Source: Rhizomys pruinosus (taxonomy: Eukaryota; Chordata; Mammalia; Rodentia; Spalacidae). From it: DNA of 64,000 bases. Below, piece after piece: positions 12,170 to 22,074 of this stretch. Under the pieces are notes generated by a model. That model ran no database searches and was not told the DNA's origin. It saw only the letters and a program-made list of their open reading frames with translations. The translations under genes and the position numbers were made by a program. The DNA is taken from positions 1,068,177 to 1,132,176 of the forward strand of contig VZQC01004717.1 in the NCBI GenBank assembly GCA_009823505.1, read 5' to 3'. Every line of letters begins with the position of its first letter. Position 1 is the first letter of the stretch.

Positions 12170-12465
12170 TGTCTGACCTTTTGATGTCTAGCCAATAGAA
12201 TGTAGCAGAAGTGATGATGTCTTCATTTTGAGCCTGGGCCTCAGGAGACTGGTGTGTTTGTGAAGACATGACTCATACCTGCTGGCCCCATGGCCAACCA
12301 CAGACTTATGAGCAAGTCCAGCTGAGATCAGCCCAGCCCAGAAGAACCCGCCCAAGTGGCCCCTTGTCTATACTGCCAACCTACAGAATCCTGCACTAGG
12401 AAATGGTTCTTGCTGTAAGGTTTTGAAGTAGTTTATTAAACAGTAATAGTAAACCAGTACAGAGA
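12170..12465 (+). mobile_element. MLT1-type LTR
   Basis: Starts at 'ccaatagaatgtagcagaagtgatgatgtc' and ends at 'aggttttgaagtagtttattaaacagtaatagtaaacc', both recognisable MLT1 landmarks. An ancient, diverged mammalian MaLR LTR following another MLT1 end 75 bp upstream. Confidence 0.7.
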
Positions 12466-12697
12466 GCTTCCATTTGATTTACTGCCAACAACCAAAAACA
12501 AAATCAAGAAGTACTGGTTGCTTTGTCCAGTTTTAGAGAATGAGTTCTTTTTTATCCTTTATAAGTCTGAGACTGAAACCAATAAAACAACTTTTTTTCC
12601 TGGGACAAAAATACAATGAGAACACAATGCTTTTGTGGCATTACTGTTCTAAATTCAAATCCTGAATCCAGTTATAAGAAAATAGACAAATCCAGAG

Positions 12698-12850
12698 TTT
12701 GGTGGGCAAATGCGACTGCCAGTAAGCCTGCTAACCTGAGTCCATCACAGGGTCCCACATGGTAGAAGGAGAGAACAGACTTCTCTAAGTTGTATCCTGA
12801 CCTTCACATGTACTCTGTGGCATGAGCCGTTCCCCCAATTTTATCCCCCC
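12698..12850 (+). repeat. B3-type SINE
   Basis: Diverged sense B3/B2: 'gcaaatgcgactgccagtaagcctgctaacctgagtcc', 'cccacatggtagaaggagagaac', 'ttgtatcctgaccttcacatg'. The head is eroded. Confidence 0.7.
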
Positions 12851-13275
12851 CCACACTGAATAAGTAAAAGTAATGCAAATTTAGAAAATAGACAAATTCA
12901 AATTAAAGGACATTCTTCAAAAGGGTCAAGGTCCCAATGACAAGGGGACACATAGAACCCTTCTAGTTTGAGGACTGATAAAATGAAACGTGATTCTAAA
13001 CTGGATCTTAAATATTTTTATGACACTGGACACACTTGTGTAGCATTCATGATTATTCAGTCATAGTACACTAGTATTCATCTGCCTATTTGGGTGGTTA
13101 TATTGTGATTATGTAATAAATATCCTTGCATTAGAAGAAATTATGCATTGAAATATTTGGTGGTTTCATGGAATCATAATCATTTCTTAAAAGTTTAGTT
13201 AAGTTAGAATAGTTTAGTTAAGTTAGCAAAGTTAAAACAAAAAAGGAAAGTTAAAAGTAAAAGAATATTATTTTG
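12851..13275. other. Unassigned DNA
   Basis: AT-rich, with a short repeated motif 'tagttaagttag' at 13196-13226. Nothing else recognised. Confidence 0.5.
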
Positions 13276-13392
13276 CAAGGCATGCCCATGCCTTTAGTCC
13301 CAACACTCTGGAGGCGGAGGCAGGCCAGCCTAGTCTACATAGTGAGTTCCAGGCTATCTGGGAGTACAGGGAACAAAAACAAACAAAAAAAC
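13276..13392 (+). repeat. B1 SINE, internally deleted
   Basis: Sense B1 with 'gcatgcccatgcctttagtccc', 'gaggcggaggcaggccagcc' and 'ctacatagtgagttccaggc'. About 25-30 bp around the box B region is missing between 'gaggcagg' and 'ccagcc'. Confidence 0.8.
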
Positions 13393-13562
13393 AAAAGCAA
13401 AACAAAATTAAAAAAAAAGAATTTTTTCAGGACAGTTCTTGTCCCAATAGATAATAAAGTCAATTCTTACTTAATTTAGTAACTTGTTCTTGTCTATCAG
13501 ACTTACTGGCCAAAAATGCTTTCTGGGATCCTATTTCACATTATTTTTTGTTCCCTACCCTC

Positions 13563-13668
13563 CTGTTTTTGGAGATAGGGTCTTACTCTGTAGCCCAGAC
13601 TGGTATAAAACTGACCATCTTACCAAGGCTGGGATCACAGGCATGAGCCAATATGCCAAGCTTTCTTC
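13563..13668 (-). repeat. Old B1 SINE
   Basis: Antisense: 'ttttggagatagggtcttactctgtagcccagactgg', 'aaggctgggatcacaggcatgagcc'. Highly diverged. Confidence 0.7.
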
Positions 13669-14054
13669 GTCATTTTACGTAAGAAAAAATCTGTTTGCCA
13701 TGTTAGACTAAATTAGTCAGTTTCCCTAACCTGGAACCAAACACAGTAAAATGCCTACAAGTCAGAAATATCCTGTTCATATAGAAGATGTTTAAACATC
13801 ACTCTCTGACCACCAAACACGTAATATGGCAATTAACAAACTATTACTTTGCATGCAACAGCCCAGACACAACTCCTTTTGTTGTCAGTTTTTTCAAAAT
13901 GGTCTCCACATTACAATGTGACTGATGATGACATTCTACCAGCTTTATTTGGCTTGAGACTTACTCAGCATTCTTTATAACTGAAGCCTTATTTTAAGTG
14001 TGATATTGAATTTTAGGGGAAAACACCAAACTGTCCTATATGGGAAATGGTAAA
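13669..14054. other. Unassigned DNA
   Basis: No repeat or coding signal seen. Confidence 0.5.
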
Positions 14055-14070
14055 AATTTTTTAAGGTTTT

Positions 14071-14121
<51 letters not shown>

Positions 14122-14245
14122 TTATGTGTATGAGTGTACTGTCTGCATGTAAGTTGGTGCACCTGTGTGGTGCAACACCTCGGAGGCCAGAAGAGGGCAT
14201 CGGATTCCCCTGGAACTGGAGTTAAAGACAGTTGGTTCTCAGCCT
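14055..14245 (-). repeat. Partial B2 SINE
   Basis: Antisense B2 tail and body: T/A-rich tail, 'tatgtgtatgagtgtactgtctgcatg', 'ggcatcggattcccctggaactggagttaaagac'. The 'ttaaagac' form is the short-form B2 variant. The tRNA head is missing. Confidence 0.85.
14072..14122. repeat. (TTTA)n microsatellite
   Basis: About 12 perfect ttta units. It is the expanded A-rich tail of the antisense B2. Confidence 0.97.
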
Positions 14246-14261
14246 CAGATTCAAACATTTC

Positions 14262-14545
14262 AAAAAGAATGGATGCTGGGGAGAGGGAGAGTCAGTTTTC
14301 CTTTCTGGTGTGATGTCTGGTAGGTTAACCAGATTCCAGGGGATGGACCCACACCCAGGAACACTTGGGCATGGATTTGATTCAATAGGCCTTTTAAAAA
14401 AACAAACAAAAAACCCTAAACAAAAATAATAATGGAGGTCATGAAACTGAGGGGGGAGAGGAGAGGATGTGGAGAGGAAGAGGGTCTGAGTGTGCTTGAG
14501 TTATATGAATTTCTGAAATCAATAAAAATATTGTTAAAAGGAAAA
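14262..14545 (+). mobile_element. L1 3' UTR end (older subfamily)
   Basis: 'aggttaaccagattccagggg', 'cacttgggcatggatttgattcaatagg', a purine-rich stretch (14449-14490) and 'aatttctgaaatcaataaaaatattg' match the order of an older rodent L1 3' end. Sense orientation, strongly 5'-truncated. Confidence 0.6.
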
Positions 14546-14829
14546 ATCTAAAAGAAAGTGGGAATTCATTTATTTTATTTATGGAAAGTTTCTTAAGGGT
14601 AAAAGTAACAAAAAAAACCAACAAAGAGCAAACATATAGACTTAGTTACAACAAAAATTTTAAATTCTGTCCATGTGATTTTATTTTTATTTATTTTTTT
14701 CAAAGCCAATTTTTATTGAACACTTGTGCAAAATTTCCAATCAAATCTAGACCCATGCCTCCTTCCTTGCCCCCCACCCCCACCCCACCAGAGCTCATGC
14801 ATTCTGCCAAACATCGTGGTTTTTTGTTT

Positions 14830-14996
14830 TTGTTTTTTTTTTTTTTTTGGTCTTTTTTGAGACAGGGTCTCCCCTGTTACTCCAGCTTGTCCAGGATTCG
14901 CTCGTAGACCAGGCTGGGCCTTGAACTCACAAAGATCTGCCTGCATCTGCCTCCCAAGTGCTAGGATTAAAGGTGTGTGCCACCACGCCCGGCTAC
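14830..14996 (-). repeat. B1 SINE nested in L1
   Basis: Antisense B1 ending 'gtgtgccaccacgcccggc'. The L1 sequence 'ccaaacat' is duplicated on both sides (14811 and 14996), as expected for a target duplication. Confidence 0.93.
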
Positions 14997-15207
14997 CAAA
15001 CATGTTTTTCATCTATCTCTCAGTCTCTTATAAAATTTTCGATGCAGAAGTTTACTGTTTCAAGCTGAAGTTCATCATTTCAGTCAGTTCTTTGACCCAG
15101 TCTTTCTGTTGTTGTTGTTGTTGTTATTCCCTCCAATTTGCATCACTCCAAAATATGCACATATGCATGCTACATACAGCATAGGTTTTAGCATCTTCAG
15201 CTTATGA

Positions 15208-15462
15208 TTATTTTTCTTTTTCTTAAATTTTTATTTATTTTTGTATGTGTATGAATGTACTGTCTGCATGTAGGTTTGTGCACCCATGTCGTGCAATGTC
15301 GTGGAGGTCAGAAGAGGGTCTCAGATTCCCCTGGAACTGGAGTTGTCCTGGAATTGGAGTTACAGACGGTTCTTAGCTGCCATGTCAGTGCTGGGGATCG
15401 AACCTGGGTCCTCTGCAAGAGCAGGTGGTGCTCTTAACTGCTAGGCTATCTCTCCAGCCCCC
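15208..15462 (-). repeat. B2 SINE nested in L1 (long form)
   Basis: Antisense B2 ending 'aggctatctctccagcccc'. It contains the block 'ggaactggagttgtcctggaattggagttacag', i.e. the duplicated 'aactccagttcc' segment plus 'ctgtaactcc', which define the long-form B2. Confidence 0.93.
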
Positions 15463-15915
15463 GATTATTTTTCTTTATTAGGCTAAAATATGTCATGTTT
15501 GAAGGCTCCTCCTCGGCAAGCCCAAACCACCATCAGTCCTGCCCTGGTGCTCCACACTGGGGTTTTCCTTTCCCATGGTCACCAAATGAGATCCAGTAAG
15601 CACCACGTCCTGTCTTGATCCCCCTACACTGGCCTCCATGATACAGCCCAGGTAGTCCAACAATGGCAGTCTACACTCTGACGAGGCTGACATCCCCGAG
15701 GCTGACATCCCCTTAGCTGCTCAGTCCACAAGCTGGATGTCTCAGCAGTCCACATCTGGCACTGAAGGTTTGGAGGATTCTTGGAGAGACATGAGTCCTC
15801 AGTCCATATTGGAAGGTTGAAAAACTGTGTCTCATGTCTTTGAAGGATGGCAAAAGCAGTGGCAACCACGGGGTAGCTGCACTTGGCAGTAAGACAGGCA
15901 AAACAACTGTGCTCT

Positions 15916-15924
15916 TTCTTTCTG

Positions 15925-15980
<56 letters not shown>

Positions 15981-15990
15981 TTCTTTTCTT
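15916..15990. repeat. (CTTT)n microsatellite within L1 3' UTR
   Basis: About 18 cttt units followed by 'ttctttt' repeats. The matching position in the other L1 copy (about 28455-28475) has only a short purine run, so the repeat expanded within this copy. Confidence 0.95.
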
Positions 15991-16462
15991 TTCTTTCTTT
16001 TTTTAACTTTTTGTCTTTTTACTAAGAAGTACAATTTCTCAGGCCTTACTAAATTATTTATTTCTGGTTATACTTTCCTTTTGGATGCTTAACACCACAG
16101 TTAGCCCAGATTAACCAAAGTTTTTGTTTTCTCAAGGTCAGTTGAGGATCTGGTCCTCAGGGGTCACTCAGGTTTTGGGGGGTTGGGAGGAGGGAGCCCC
16201 TGGCTCCTTTTGGTTTTTCATTTACCGGTTCATCCACTCGAGGACAAAGTCAGGTCCTGCTAGACCAGGCTTCCCCTTTTGAAGCATGAGCAGACTTTCC
16301 TCTTTATGGACTGGACACTGGCTGAAGTCGCATTAGTGGATCTCCAAGACCTCCCTGCACATGAAGACTGGTGACTCACATTTGCAGGACATTTCAAAAG
16401 ATGCCCCCATGCATAGTCCCCTGGGACTTAGTTGACCTCTGAGGGCAAGGCATGTGATTTTA

Positions 16463-16903
16463 AAAAAGAAAAGATATAGAAAATATGAGATCAAAATGAT
16501 AAAGATTGAGTTAACACATATGACTATGAAAAACAGTGAGATGTAAAGATATGTGAGAAAGACAATGAGAAGGGAAGAATACATAGATAAGAAGAACTGC
16601 ACATATAGGAAGACAGTTTATAAGAAAAGAAATGCAAACAGCAAATGAATCTGTGGAAAAAGTAACTTTGGTAGTCAGGAAAGAGATGCAGATCATGGTT
16701 GAGCTGTCAAAGGCATCTGCTGAACTAGAAAATTCATTAACAAGATCACAGTACCCAATGGAACTGAAAGATGTGACTAGCTAGGTGTTCTAGGGTGTCT
16801 GTCTGCATGAATGCATTGAGAAAGTTATTTTGCTGGCCCATAAATATTAACATGCCTTAACACATACTTTTGGAATTAATTAGTTTATGCAAAGGTGATA
16901 ATT
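16463..16903. other. Unassigned purine-rich DNA
   Basis: A-rich on the plus strand. An open stretch at about 16631-16790 reads as a charged, helix-prone peptide ending at a TAG, but it is under 60 codons, has an upstream stop and has no recognised family. Confidence 0.45.
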
Positions 16904-16913
16904 ACAAAATTAT

Positions 16914-17055
16914 CATTATTATTATTATTATTATTGTTATTGTTATTGGTCTTTCTGAGACAAGGTCTCCCTGTAGCCTCAACTGGCCCAGAACTCACAG
17001 AGATCCTCTTGCTTCTGCCTCCCGAATGCTGGGACTAAAGGTGTGCACCACCATG
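16914..17055 (-). repeat. B1 SINE with (ATT)n tail, split from its flank by an LTR element
   Basis: Antisense B1: (att)n tail at 16914-16947, body to 'ccaccatgcctgg'. Its left flank 'acaaaattat' (16904-16913) reappears at 19038-19047, on the far side of the LTR element. The B1 was therefore present first and the provirus later landed at its head. Confidence 0.9.
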
Positions 17056-17241
17056 CCTGGTGTGCTGGATAGCTTTAGTGTCAACTTGACACACCTGGGT
17101 TGAGGGAGCCTCAATTGGGGAATTGGCTCCATTGGATTGGCCTGTGGCCACATCTGTGGAGTATTGTCTTGATGGTCAAGCAGTGTGGGAGGGCCCAGCT
17201 CACAATGAGTGGTGCCACCCTGGCCAGGTGGTTGTGTACGG

Positions 17242-17248
17242 TATAAGG
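17242..17248 (+). promoter_or_regulatory. TATA-like box of the 5' LTR
   Basis: 'tataagg' about 150 bp upstream of the AATAAA, at the position expected for U3. The same motif is kept in the 3' LTR (18804-18810). Function not demonstrated. Confidence 0.5.
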
Positions 17249-17395
17249 CGGTGGGCTGGGCATGAGCCTGGGGAGCAAGCCAGTGAACAGCACTCCTCCA
17301 TGGCCTGTGCTTCAGCTCCTGCCTCCAGGTTCCTGCCCTGAGTTCCTGCCTTGGGCTCCTTAAGTGATGAACTGTGACCCAGGAGATGTAAGCTA

Positions 17396-17401
17396 AATAA
17401 A
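17396..17401 (+). promoter_or_regulatory. LTR polyadenylation signal
   Basis: AATAAA in 'taagctaaataaaccc', followed by a GT-rich stretch ('gttggtgtcagtcagagtgttttg'), the usual downstream element layout. An identical site is at 18958-18963 in the 3' LTR. Confidence 0.6.
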
Positions 17402-17473
17402 CCCTTTCCTCCCCAAGTTGGTGTCAGTCAGAGTGTTTTGTCACAGCAATGGAAGACAAACTACGACAGAAAA

Positions 17474-17491
17474 TGGTACCAGAGAGTGGGG
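17474..17491 (+). other. Putative tRNA primer-binding site
   Basis: Starts TGG five bases after the 5' LTR and reads 'tggtaccagagagtgggg', close to the interior start of MaLR/ERVL-type elements, which are thought to use a leucine tRNA. The tRNA assignment is inference. Confidence 0.6.
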
Positions 17492-17718
17492 TATTGCTGT
17501 GACAGACCTGACCTTGGTGTTTTGGGGAAGGATTGTGGAAGTGTTTGGAACTTTGGGCTAGGAAAATCATTGAATGCCTAAAGATCGTTGCTGTGGAACT
17601 TGGAACAGTTTTGCTGAAAGAGTTGTAGATGATGGAGGCCTGGCTTGTGAAGTTTCAAAGGGAAGCAGAGATCATCAGGACTGTGTAATCTGTGGGTTCT
17701 GATCACCTGGAGCTGCAG

Positions 17719-18178
17719 AATCAGCTGTAAGTAACAAGAGACCAGAACCTGAAGGGAAATCTTTGTTGTACTGGGACAATTGATGCTGGTTAGCTGGGGC
17801 TGAAAAATCAGCTGTAAGTAACAAGAGATCCGCATCACTGTGGTGAAATCTTCTGGGGAGAATATCTTCAAGGTCAGCACACAGAAGCTGTGACCCAGAA
17901 AGGGCCTGAGCCTCCATCTCGAGCCAGAAGCCGGACTTGGTAACGTGTAAGAGTCTCCTATATGGTTCCGGTGTTGAAATTTGAGGGGGTCACAGAGAGC
18001 AGCCGAGGCTTGGCACTGTGAGAGGTCAGGAAAGACCATTGGTGGAAGTGCACCTCGGTTGCTGTGAAGACCCCAGGATTGCAGGGGTCATGGAGAGAAG
18101 CTGAGGCTTTGCACCAGGAGAGGTCAGAAGAGACCATTGGTGAAGGTGCTGCCTCAGTTTCAGTAGCGACCCCAGCTT
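17719..18178 (+). repeat. Degenerate tandem repeats inside the provirus
   Basis: Two repeat pairs. 'aatcagctgtaagtaac' occurs at 17719 and 17806 (period about 87). A roughly 97-bp unit starting 'ggggtca' is present at about 17987-18080 and 18084-18178, sharing 'gaggtcag', 'agaccattggtg' and 'gaccccag'. They make up much of the interior. Confidence 0.8.
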
Positions 18179-18622
18179 TTTGGAGATGCCGGTACCCTGG
18201 GACGACCACCAAGAGCAGCGGTAGGTGTAGAATGGAGTCGGCCTGGGCCTGCGAGATGAGTGTGCCACGGACGGCAGAGTCGGAGAGGGGGAGCTGCCGA
18301 GACCCTTTGGAGCCCAGAAGATCGTGAGTGAATCCCAGGTGTCCAGCCTTGAGCTACTTGCTGGACTTAGGTTTTGTTTGAGAGTGCCTGATTCTTCCCT
18401 TTGAAATAAGACAGTACTTGTTTTGGATTTTACAGCAGCCCACAGTTAAGAGACTTTTAATAGACTGGACTTTTAAGTGTTTGGACATTTTAAGGACTGT
18501 GGGGCTTTTAAGGATGTACTGTCTTAGGTTGTGATTAGTGTTAACATCATACTTTGGGGATAAGAACTGGAAAGGTGGTTTAATAGTGATGTGTTTGTGT
18601 GTCAAGTTGACAAGGGGTCAAT

Positions 18623-19030
18623 TGTGCTGGATAGCTTTGGTGTCAACTTGACGCACCTGGGTTGAGTGAGCCTCAACTGGGGAATTGGCTCCATTGGATT
18701 GGCCTGTGGCCACATCTGTGGAGTATTGTCTTGATGGTCGAGCAGTGTGGGAGGGCCCAGCTCACAATGAGTGGTGCCACCCTGGCCAGGTGGTTGTGTA
18801 CGGTATAAGGCGGTGGGCTGGGCATGAGCCTGGGGAGCAAGCCAGTGAACAGCATTTCTCCATGGCCTGTGCTTCAGCTACTGCCTCCAGGTTCCTGCCC
18901 TGAGTTCCTGCCTTGGGCTCCTTAAGTGATGAACTGTGACCCAGGAGATGTAAGCTAAATAAACCCTTTCTTCCCCAAGTTGGTGTAGGTCAGAGTGTTT
19001 TATCACAGCAATGGAAGACAAACTACAACT
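18623..19030 (+). repeat. 3' LTR of the provirus
   Basis: 408 bp, collinear with the 5' LTR with no net length change. Preceded by a short purine stretch 'aagttgacaaggggtcaat' that may be the polypurine tract. Its last bases differ from the 5' LTR ('aact' versus 'gaca'). Confidence 0.9.
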
Positions 19031-19047
19031 CCTGGTAACAAAATTAT

Positions 19048-21428
19048 TTATAATAACAAAAGAGTGTCTGTGTTGGAGTCAAAACACTAAATATTACAGC
19101 CAATGATTAGGTGAACTATGTCACCACACACAATGTAGTAGTAGTATGCAGGCATCAAAGTAAGTTTACAAATGAACAAAGGTTAGAACAGAAAGCTGAA
19201 CAAAGCAGACAGCCTTGTATGCTTGTGACAGGATGTCATCACTTATGGACCAGCGTAAACAATGAAGCCATAGATTATTTATCAAAATATTAAGACTATG
19301 TAAGTGCTGAGGGATAAGAGAGTCTTTAAAAGTCTTTATTTTTCCAAATTAAAAATGGCATTATAATTAAAAAACAAGAAAGAAGAGAGATGTGTTATGG
19401 TACTTGTCATAAACTGGGACTTTTTACTGTATCTAATTTAGTAAGTATCACCTAAGATTCATGAAATGACCATCCATGTGTGATGACTGCAGTCCCAAAG
19501 CACAACTGAAAGACTGTAGACCATGACAAAAAGCCAGTATCCTGCTAGGAGCTGATGACAGCCTTGCATCAGATTGAGGTCATTTGCCCACCTGCCCAAG
19601 GAGACTTTCCATGTGGTCACAGCTGCCGAAACACTTCACAAGTTCACAAACACATCAGATGCTTACTGGCCAGGAAATCAGCCTGGTAGTTAGATATTTC
19701 CACTTATGTTCAGTATAATGGATGCCTGTGTTTTTCAACTTTTTATAATGTTAAGTTCACAGTGTTTTTCCATTATAGAATTGCTCTTTCAAGGAAAAAA
19801 AAAACACAGCAGTCCCACTGTGCATCATGTTTTTAATGTAGGCATAGTAAGTAGGAGGATTTATTTTTTTCTCCCAAACGTCATTTTGAAAGTTCACACT
19901 GAATTTGGGCCAGTAGTGTTTTCAATCCAGGAAATACATTGGCAATATCATTTTACCTGTAGTTGCCAGTGCTACTTCCAGTGAAGGATGTTTAAGGTGA
20001 ATGTAATATGGTAGGGAGTAATCTTCCATTTAGCTTTATAATTCTATCAACAAAGTCCCAGGGGAGAGGAATACCATGTTCTCTTTGAATTGTGTTTTTT
20101 GCAACTTGAGATTCAAGTTCAGGTTTCTTGACGCACCCCTGGGTATTGAATCTGAATTAATTATTGTGTCCAATTTCCTCCACCCAGCCCCTGAGACAAG
20201 TGCAAATAAGCCTGCAATGCTTATGCTATGACCACTAGAGATCGTATCAAGGGAATGCCCAGGGCCCTACAGAGCTCTTGCTGGTAGGAGTCTGTTCATT
20301 GAGAAGGACTGAAGGGAGGGTCAGGGTGGCACAAATTAGAAGACATCATGTGTTCTCTGATTTGGAACAGCCAGGTATGGATTAAATCACCTCAGATAGA
20401 AGCTTTGCTCTAATGATTAAAGGAAGTGGTTTCTCCTTTCTTGTTCCATTCTAGGAGCAAATATGTGGGCCAGGCTGCCTGCATGCGGACTGAGCTCCCA
20501 CCTATTCTTAGGGGAAAACAGTTCTTTATGGCAGGTCTGAGGAACAATTCATTTCAACATATCTGGAATTTTCTGACACTCAGGCCTCCCCAAAGAGTTT
20601 TAATTCCTCAAAATTTTTTATTTCCTGTGATAAGTTCCCATTCCAATGAGTAATGATTGATGCAGGAATTTCTTCATTTTGACTTCTAAAAAGTCTTTTT
20701 GTCTTAGCCATAATTGTCCATAATACATCTTATTGAAGCACTCCAAAGAGCTGGTCCTACATGGTGAAAACTAGAAATTGTTTCTCATTCTCTTTGTTAG
20801 AAATCAAAAGTGAAGACTTTCTTCCTCTTAATATACATTTGTTGGCAGAATCCTTTTGAGAGTGACCTGTAAATCACTTAGGAGATTTAATTTTATACAA
20901 ATAAATCTTAAAAATAAAATAAAACTTCCATGAATGATAATGAAAGCAACCATAAAGACTGTGCTGCATCAGGGTAATGTGTGCCTGAGAGCCAGACAGA
21001 CCTGACTGGGAATCCTAAACTTGCAATCCTCAAGATGGGATTTTACTGCCTCTCAGGAAGCCATTATTATTGGTTGGGTCATTTATTATTTCATGTATAG
21101 CTGGGATGAATATGTAGATGAGGAAGAAGAAAAATGCCAGTTGGTAGAGATTGAGAAGTAGCAGAGCCGGATAATAAAAGACCTTGTTTCTAGTTCAGAT
21201 TGAATCATACAGGTGAAAGCCACTAGGAAAATGGACTCAGAGAATACTCTATGTTTTATGGCTGCCTGGTGGCAGCCTGCCTGCTATGGGTAGCCAGGGA
21301 TAAGACTGGAGGCATTGCAGGCATGGCCTGTTATGGTGGTAGAGTGGTCCAGTGAGAGGTAGGTATGGGTTGGGCCAGTTCATAGATAATTGGGATAGGA
21401 AGAAGGGGACACCTTCTTGAATTTATTT
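19048..21428. other. Unassigned DNA
   Basis: About 2.4 kb without identifiable SINE or LINE. It contains the upstream member of a 131-bp duplication (21177-21307). No supported exon. Confidence 0.55.
21177..21307 (+). repeat. 131-bp local duplication, copy A
   Basis: From 'aaagaccttgtttc' to 'gccagggataagact'. Repeated in the same orientation at 22130-22260 with one difference (c/g at 21249 versus 22202). Copy A lies in otherwise unassigned DNA, so it may be the source. Confidence 0.95.
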
Positions 21429-21442
21429 AAAAATTAGAATCC

Positions 21443-21650
21443 TCTGTAAGAGCAGTCAGCACTCTTAATCCCCAGCACCCACATGGTGGACGAGAACTGT
21501 CTGAAACTCCAATTCCAGGAGAACTCCAGTTCCAGGGGAATCCGAGACCCTCTTCTGACCTCCGCGGCATTGCACAACACGGGTGCACAAACTTGCATGC
21601 AGACAGTACATTCACACATACAGAAATAAATAAAATTAATAAAAAAAAAT
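21443..21650 (+). repeat. B2 SINE with inverted 5' end
   Basis: The first ~26 bp (21443-21468, 'tctgtaagagcagtcagcac' onward) are the reverse complement of the B2 head region, then the element continues in sense from 'tccccagcacccacatgg' to its A-rich tail. 'aaattagaatcc' flanks it at 21431-21442 and about 21656-21667. Long-form B2 (duplicated 'aactccagttcc' block). Confidence 0.85.
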
Positions 21651-21724
21651 TTTTTAAATTAGAATCCATAAAGCATGAGGATTGGTTGAAAGTGCCAAGA
21701 ATGAATAAATACCACACCAGGGAG

Positions 21725-22068
21725 TGTGCTGGTCAACTTCCTGTTACTGTGAGTTGATGCCCTGTAAGTATTAAAGGAGAAGTACTCTGACTCATGGTTT
21801 CTGAAGGCTCAGCCTATGGTTGCTTGACTTTGTTGTTTTGGGCCTGTGGTCTGGTACAGTATGCCATGGCAAGAAGGTATGGTAGAGGTCTATTGCATGG
21901 TAACTAAGAAGCCAAGACAGAGGAAGGGATTGAGATTCCAATATTATTTTGTTCCCAGTGACCTAATGTCCTATCAGCCAGTGGGCCTCACTTGTAAAGG
22001 TTCTGTCACTTCTCAGTAGTGACCTGGAAACCAAGCCTTTAACACTTGGGCTTCGGGGGGATACTTAT
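21725..22068 (-). mobile_element. Old MaLR-type LTR
   Basis: Same block order as 8218-8550: 'gcttgactttgttgttttggg', 'ccagtgacctaatgtcc', 'cagtgggcctcacttgtaaaggttctg', 'agtgacctggaaaccaagcctttaacac'. Antisense, diverged. Confidence 0.6.
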
Positions 22069-22074
22069 CTAAAT

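Larger units (their letters stand above)
14684..16450 (-). mobile_element. L1 3' UTR insertion, 12-bp target duplication, three nested features
   Basis: Flanked by 'catgtgatttta' at 14672-14683 and 16451-16462. The A tail (as T) is at the left end, followed by the antisense G-rich tract ('cccccacccccaccccacc', 14770-14788). A B1 and a B2 are nested in it. Its distal part (about 15830-16430) is the reverse complement of 28028-28560, which shows both copies share a long 3' UTR segment upstream of the usual L1 end. No ORF2 is included. Confidence 0.85.
17061..17468 (+). repeat. 5' LTR of the provirus
   Basis: Starts 'tgtgctggatagcttt' and ends 'ctacgaca'. Holds a TATA-like box and an AATAAA. 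Related, older LTRs lie on the minus strand at 22075-22578, 40886-41304 and 61001-61170. Confidence 0.92.
17061..19030 (+). mobile_element. Complete two-LTR non-autonomous ERVL/MaLR-type provirus (~1.97 kb)
   Basis: Two direct LTRs of 408 bp (17061-17468 and 18623-19030) bracket a 1.15-kb interior, and the whole is bounded by a 5-bp duplication 'cctgg' (17056-17060, 19031-19035). A primer-binding-type sequence follows the 5' LTR. By hand I count about 14 differences between the LTRs (roughly 3-4%). The interior has no gag, protease or pol homology and only short frames, so it would depend on proteins supplied elsewhere. The interior start and the 5-bp duplication fit class III (ERVL/MaLR) elements; the family name is not established. 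Confidence 0.9.

Noticed and set aside
16631..16795. Short coiled-coil-like coding segment
   Set aside because: Under 60 codons, with a stop just upstream and no recognised homologue; codon pattern alone is not enough.
17578..18327. Frames of 80-153 codons inside the LTR element as gag-like genes
   Set aside because: They lie on both strands and overlap, arise from tandem repeats, and show no capsid, protease or polymerase motifs.
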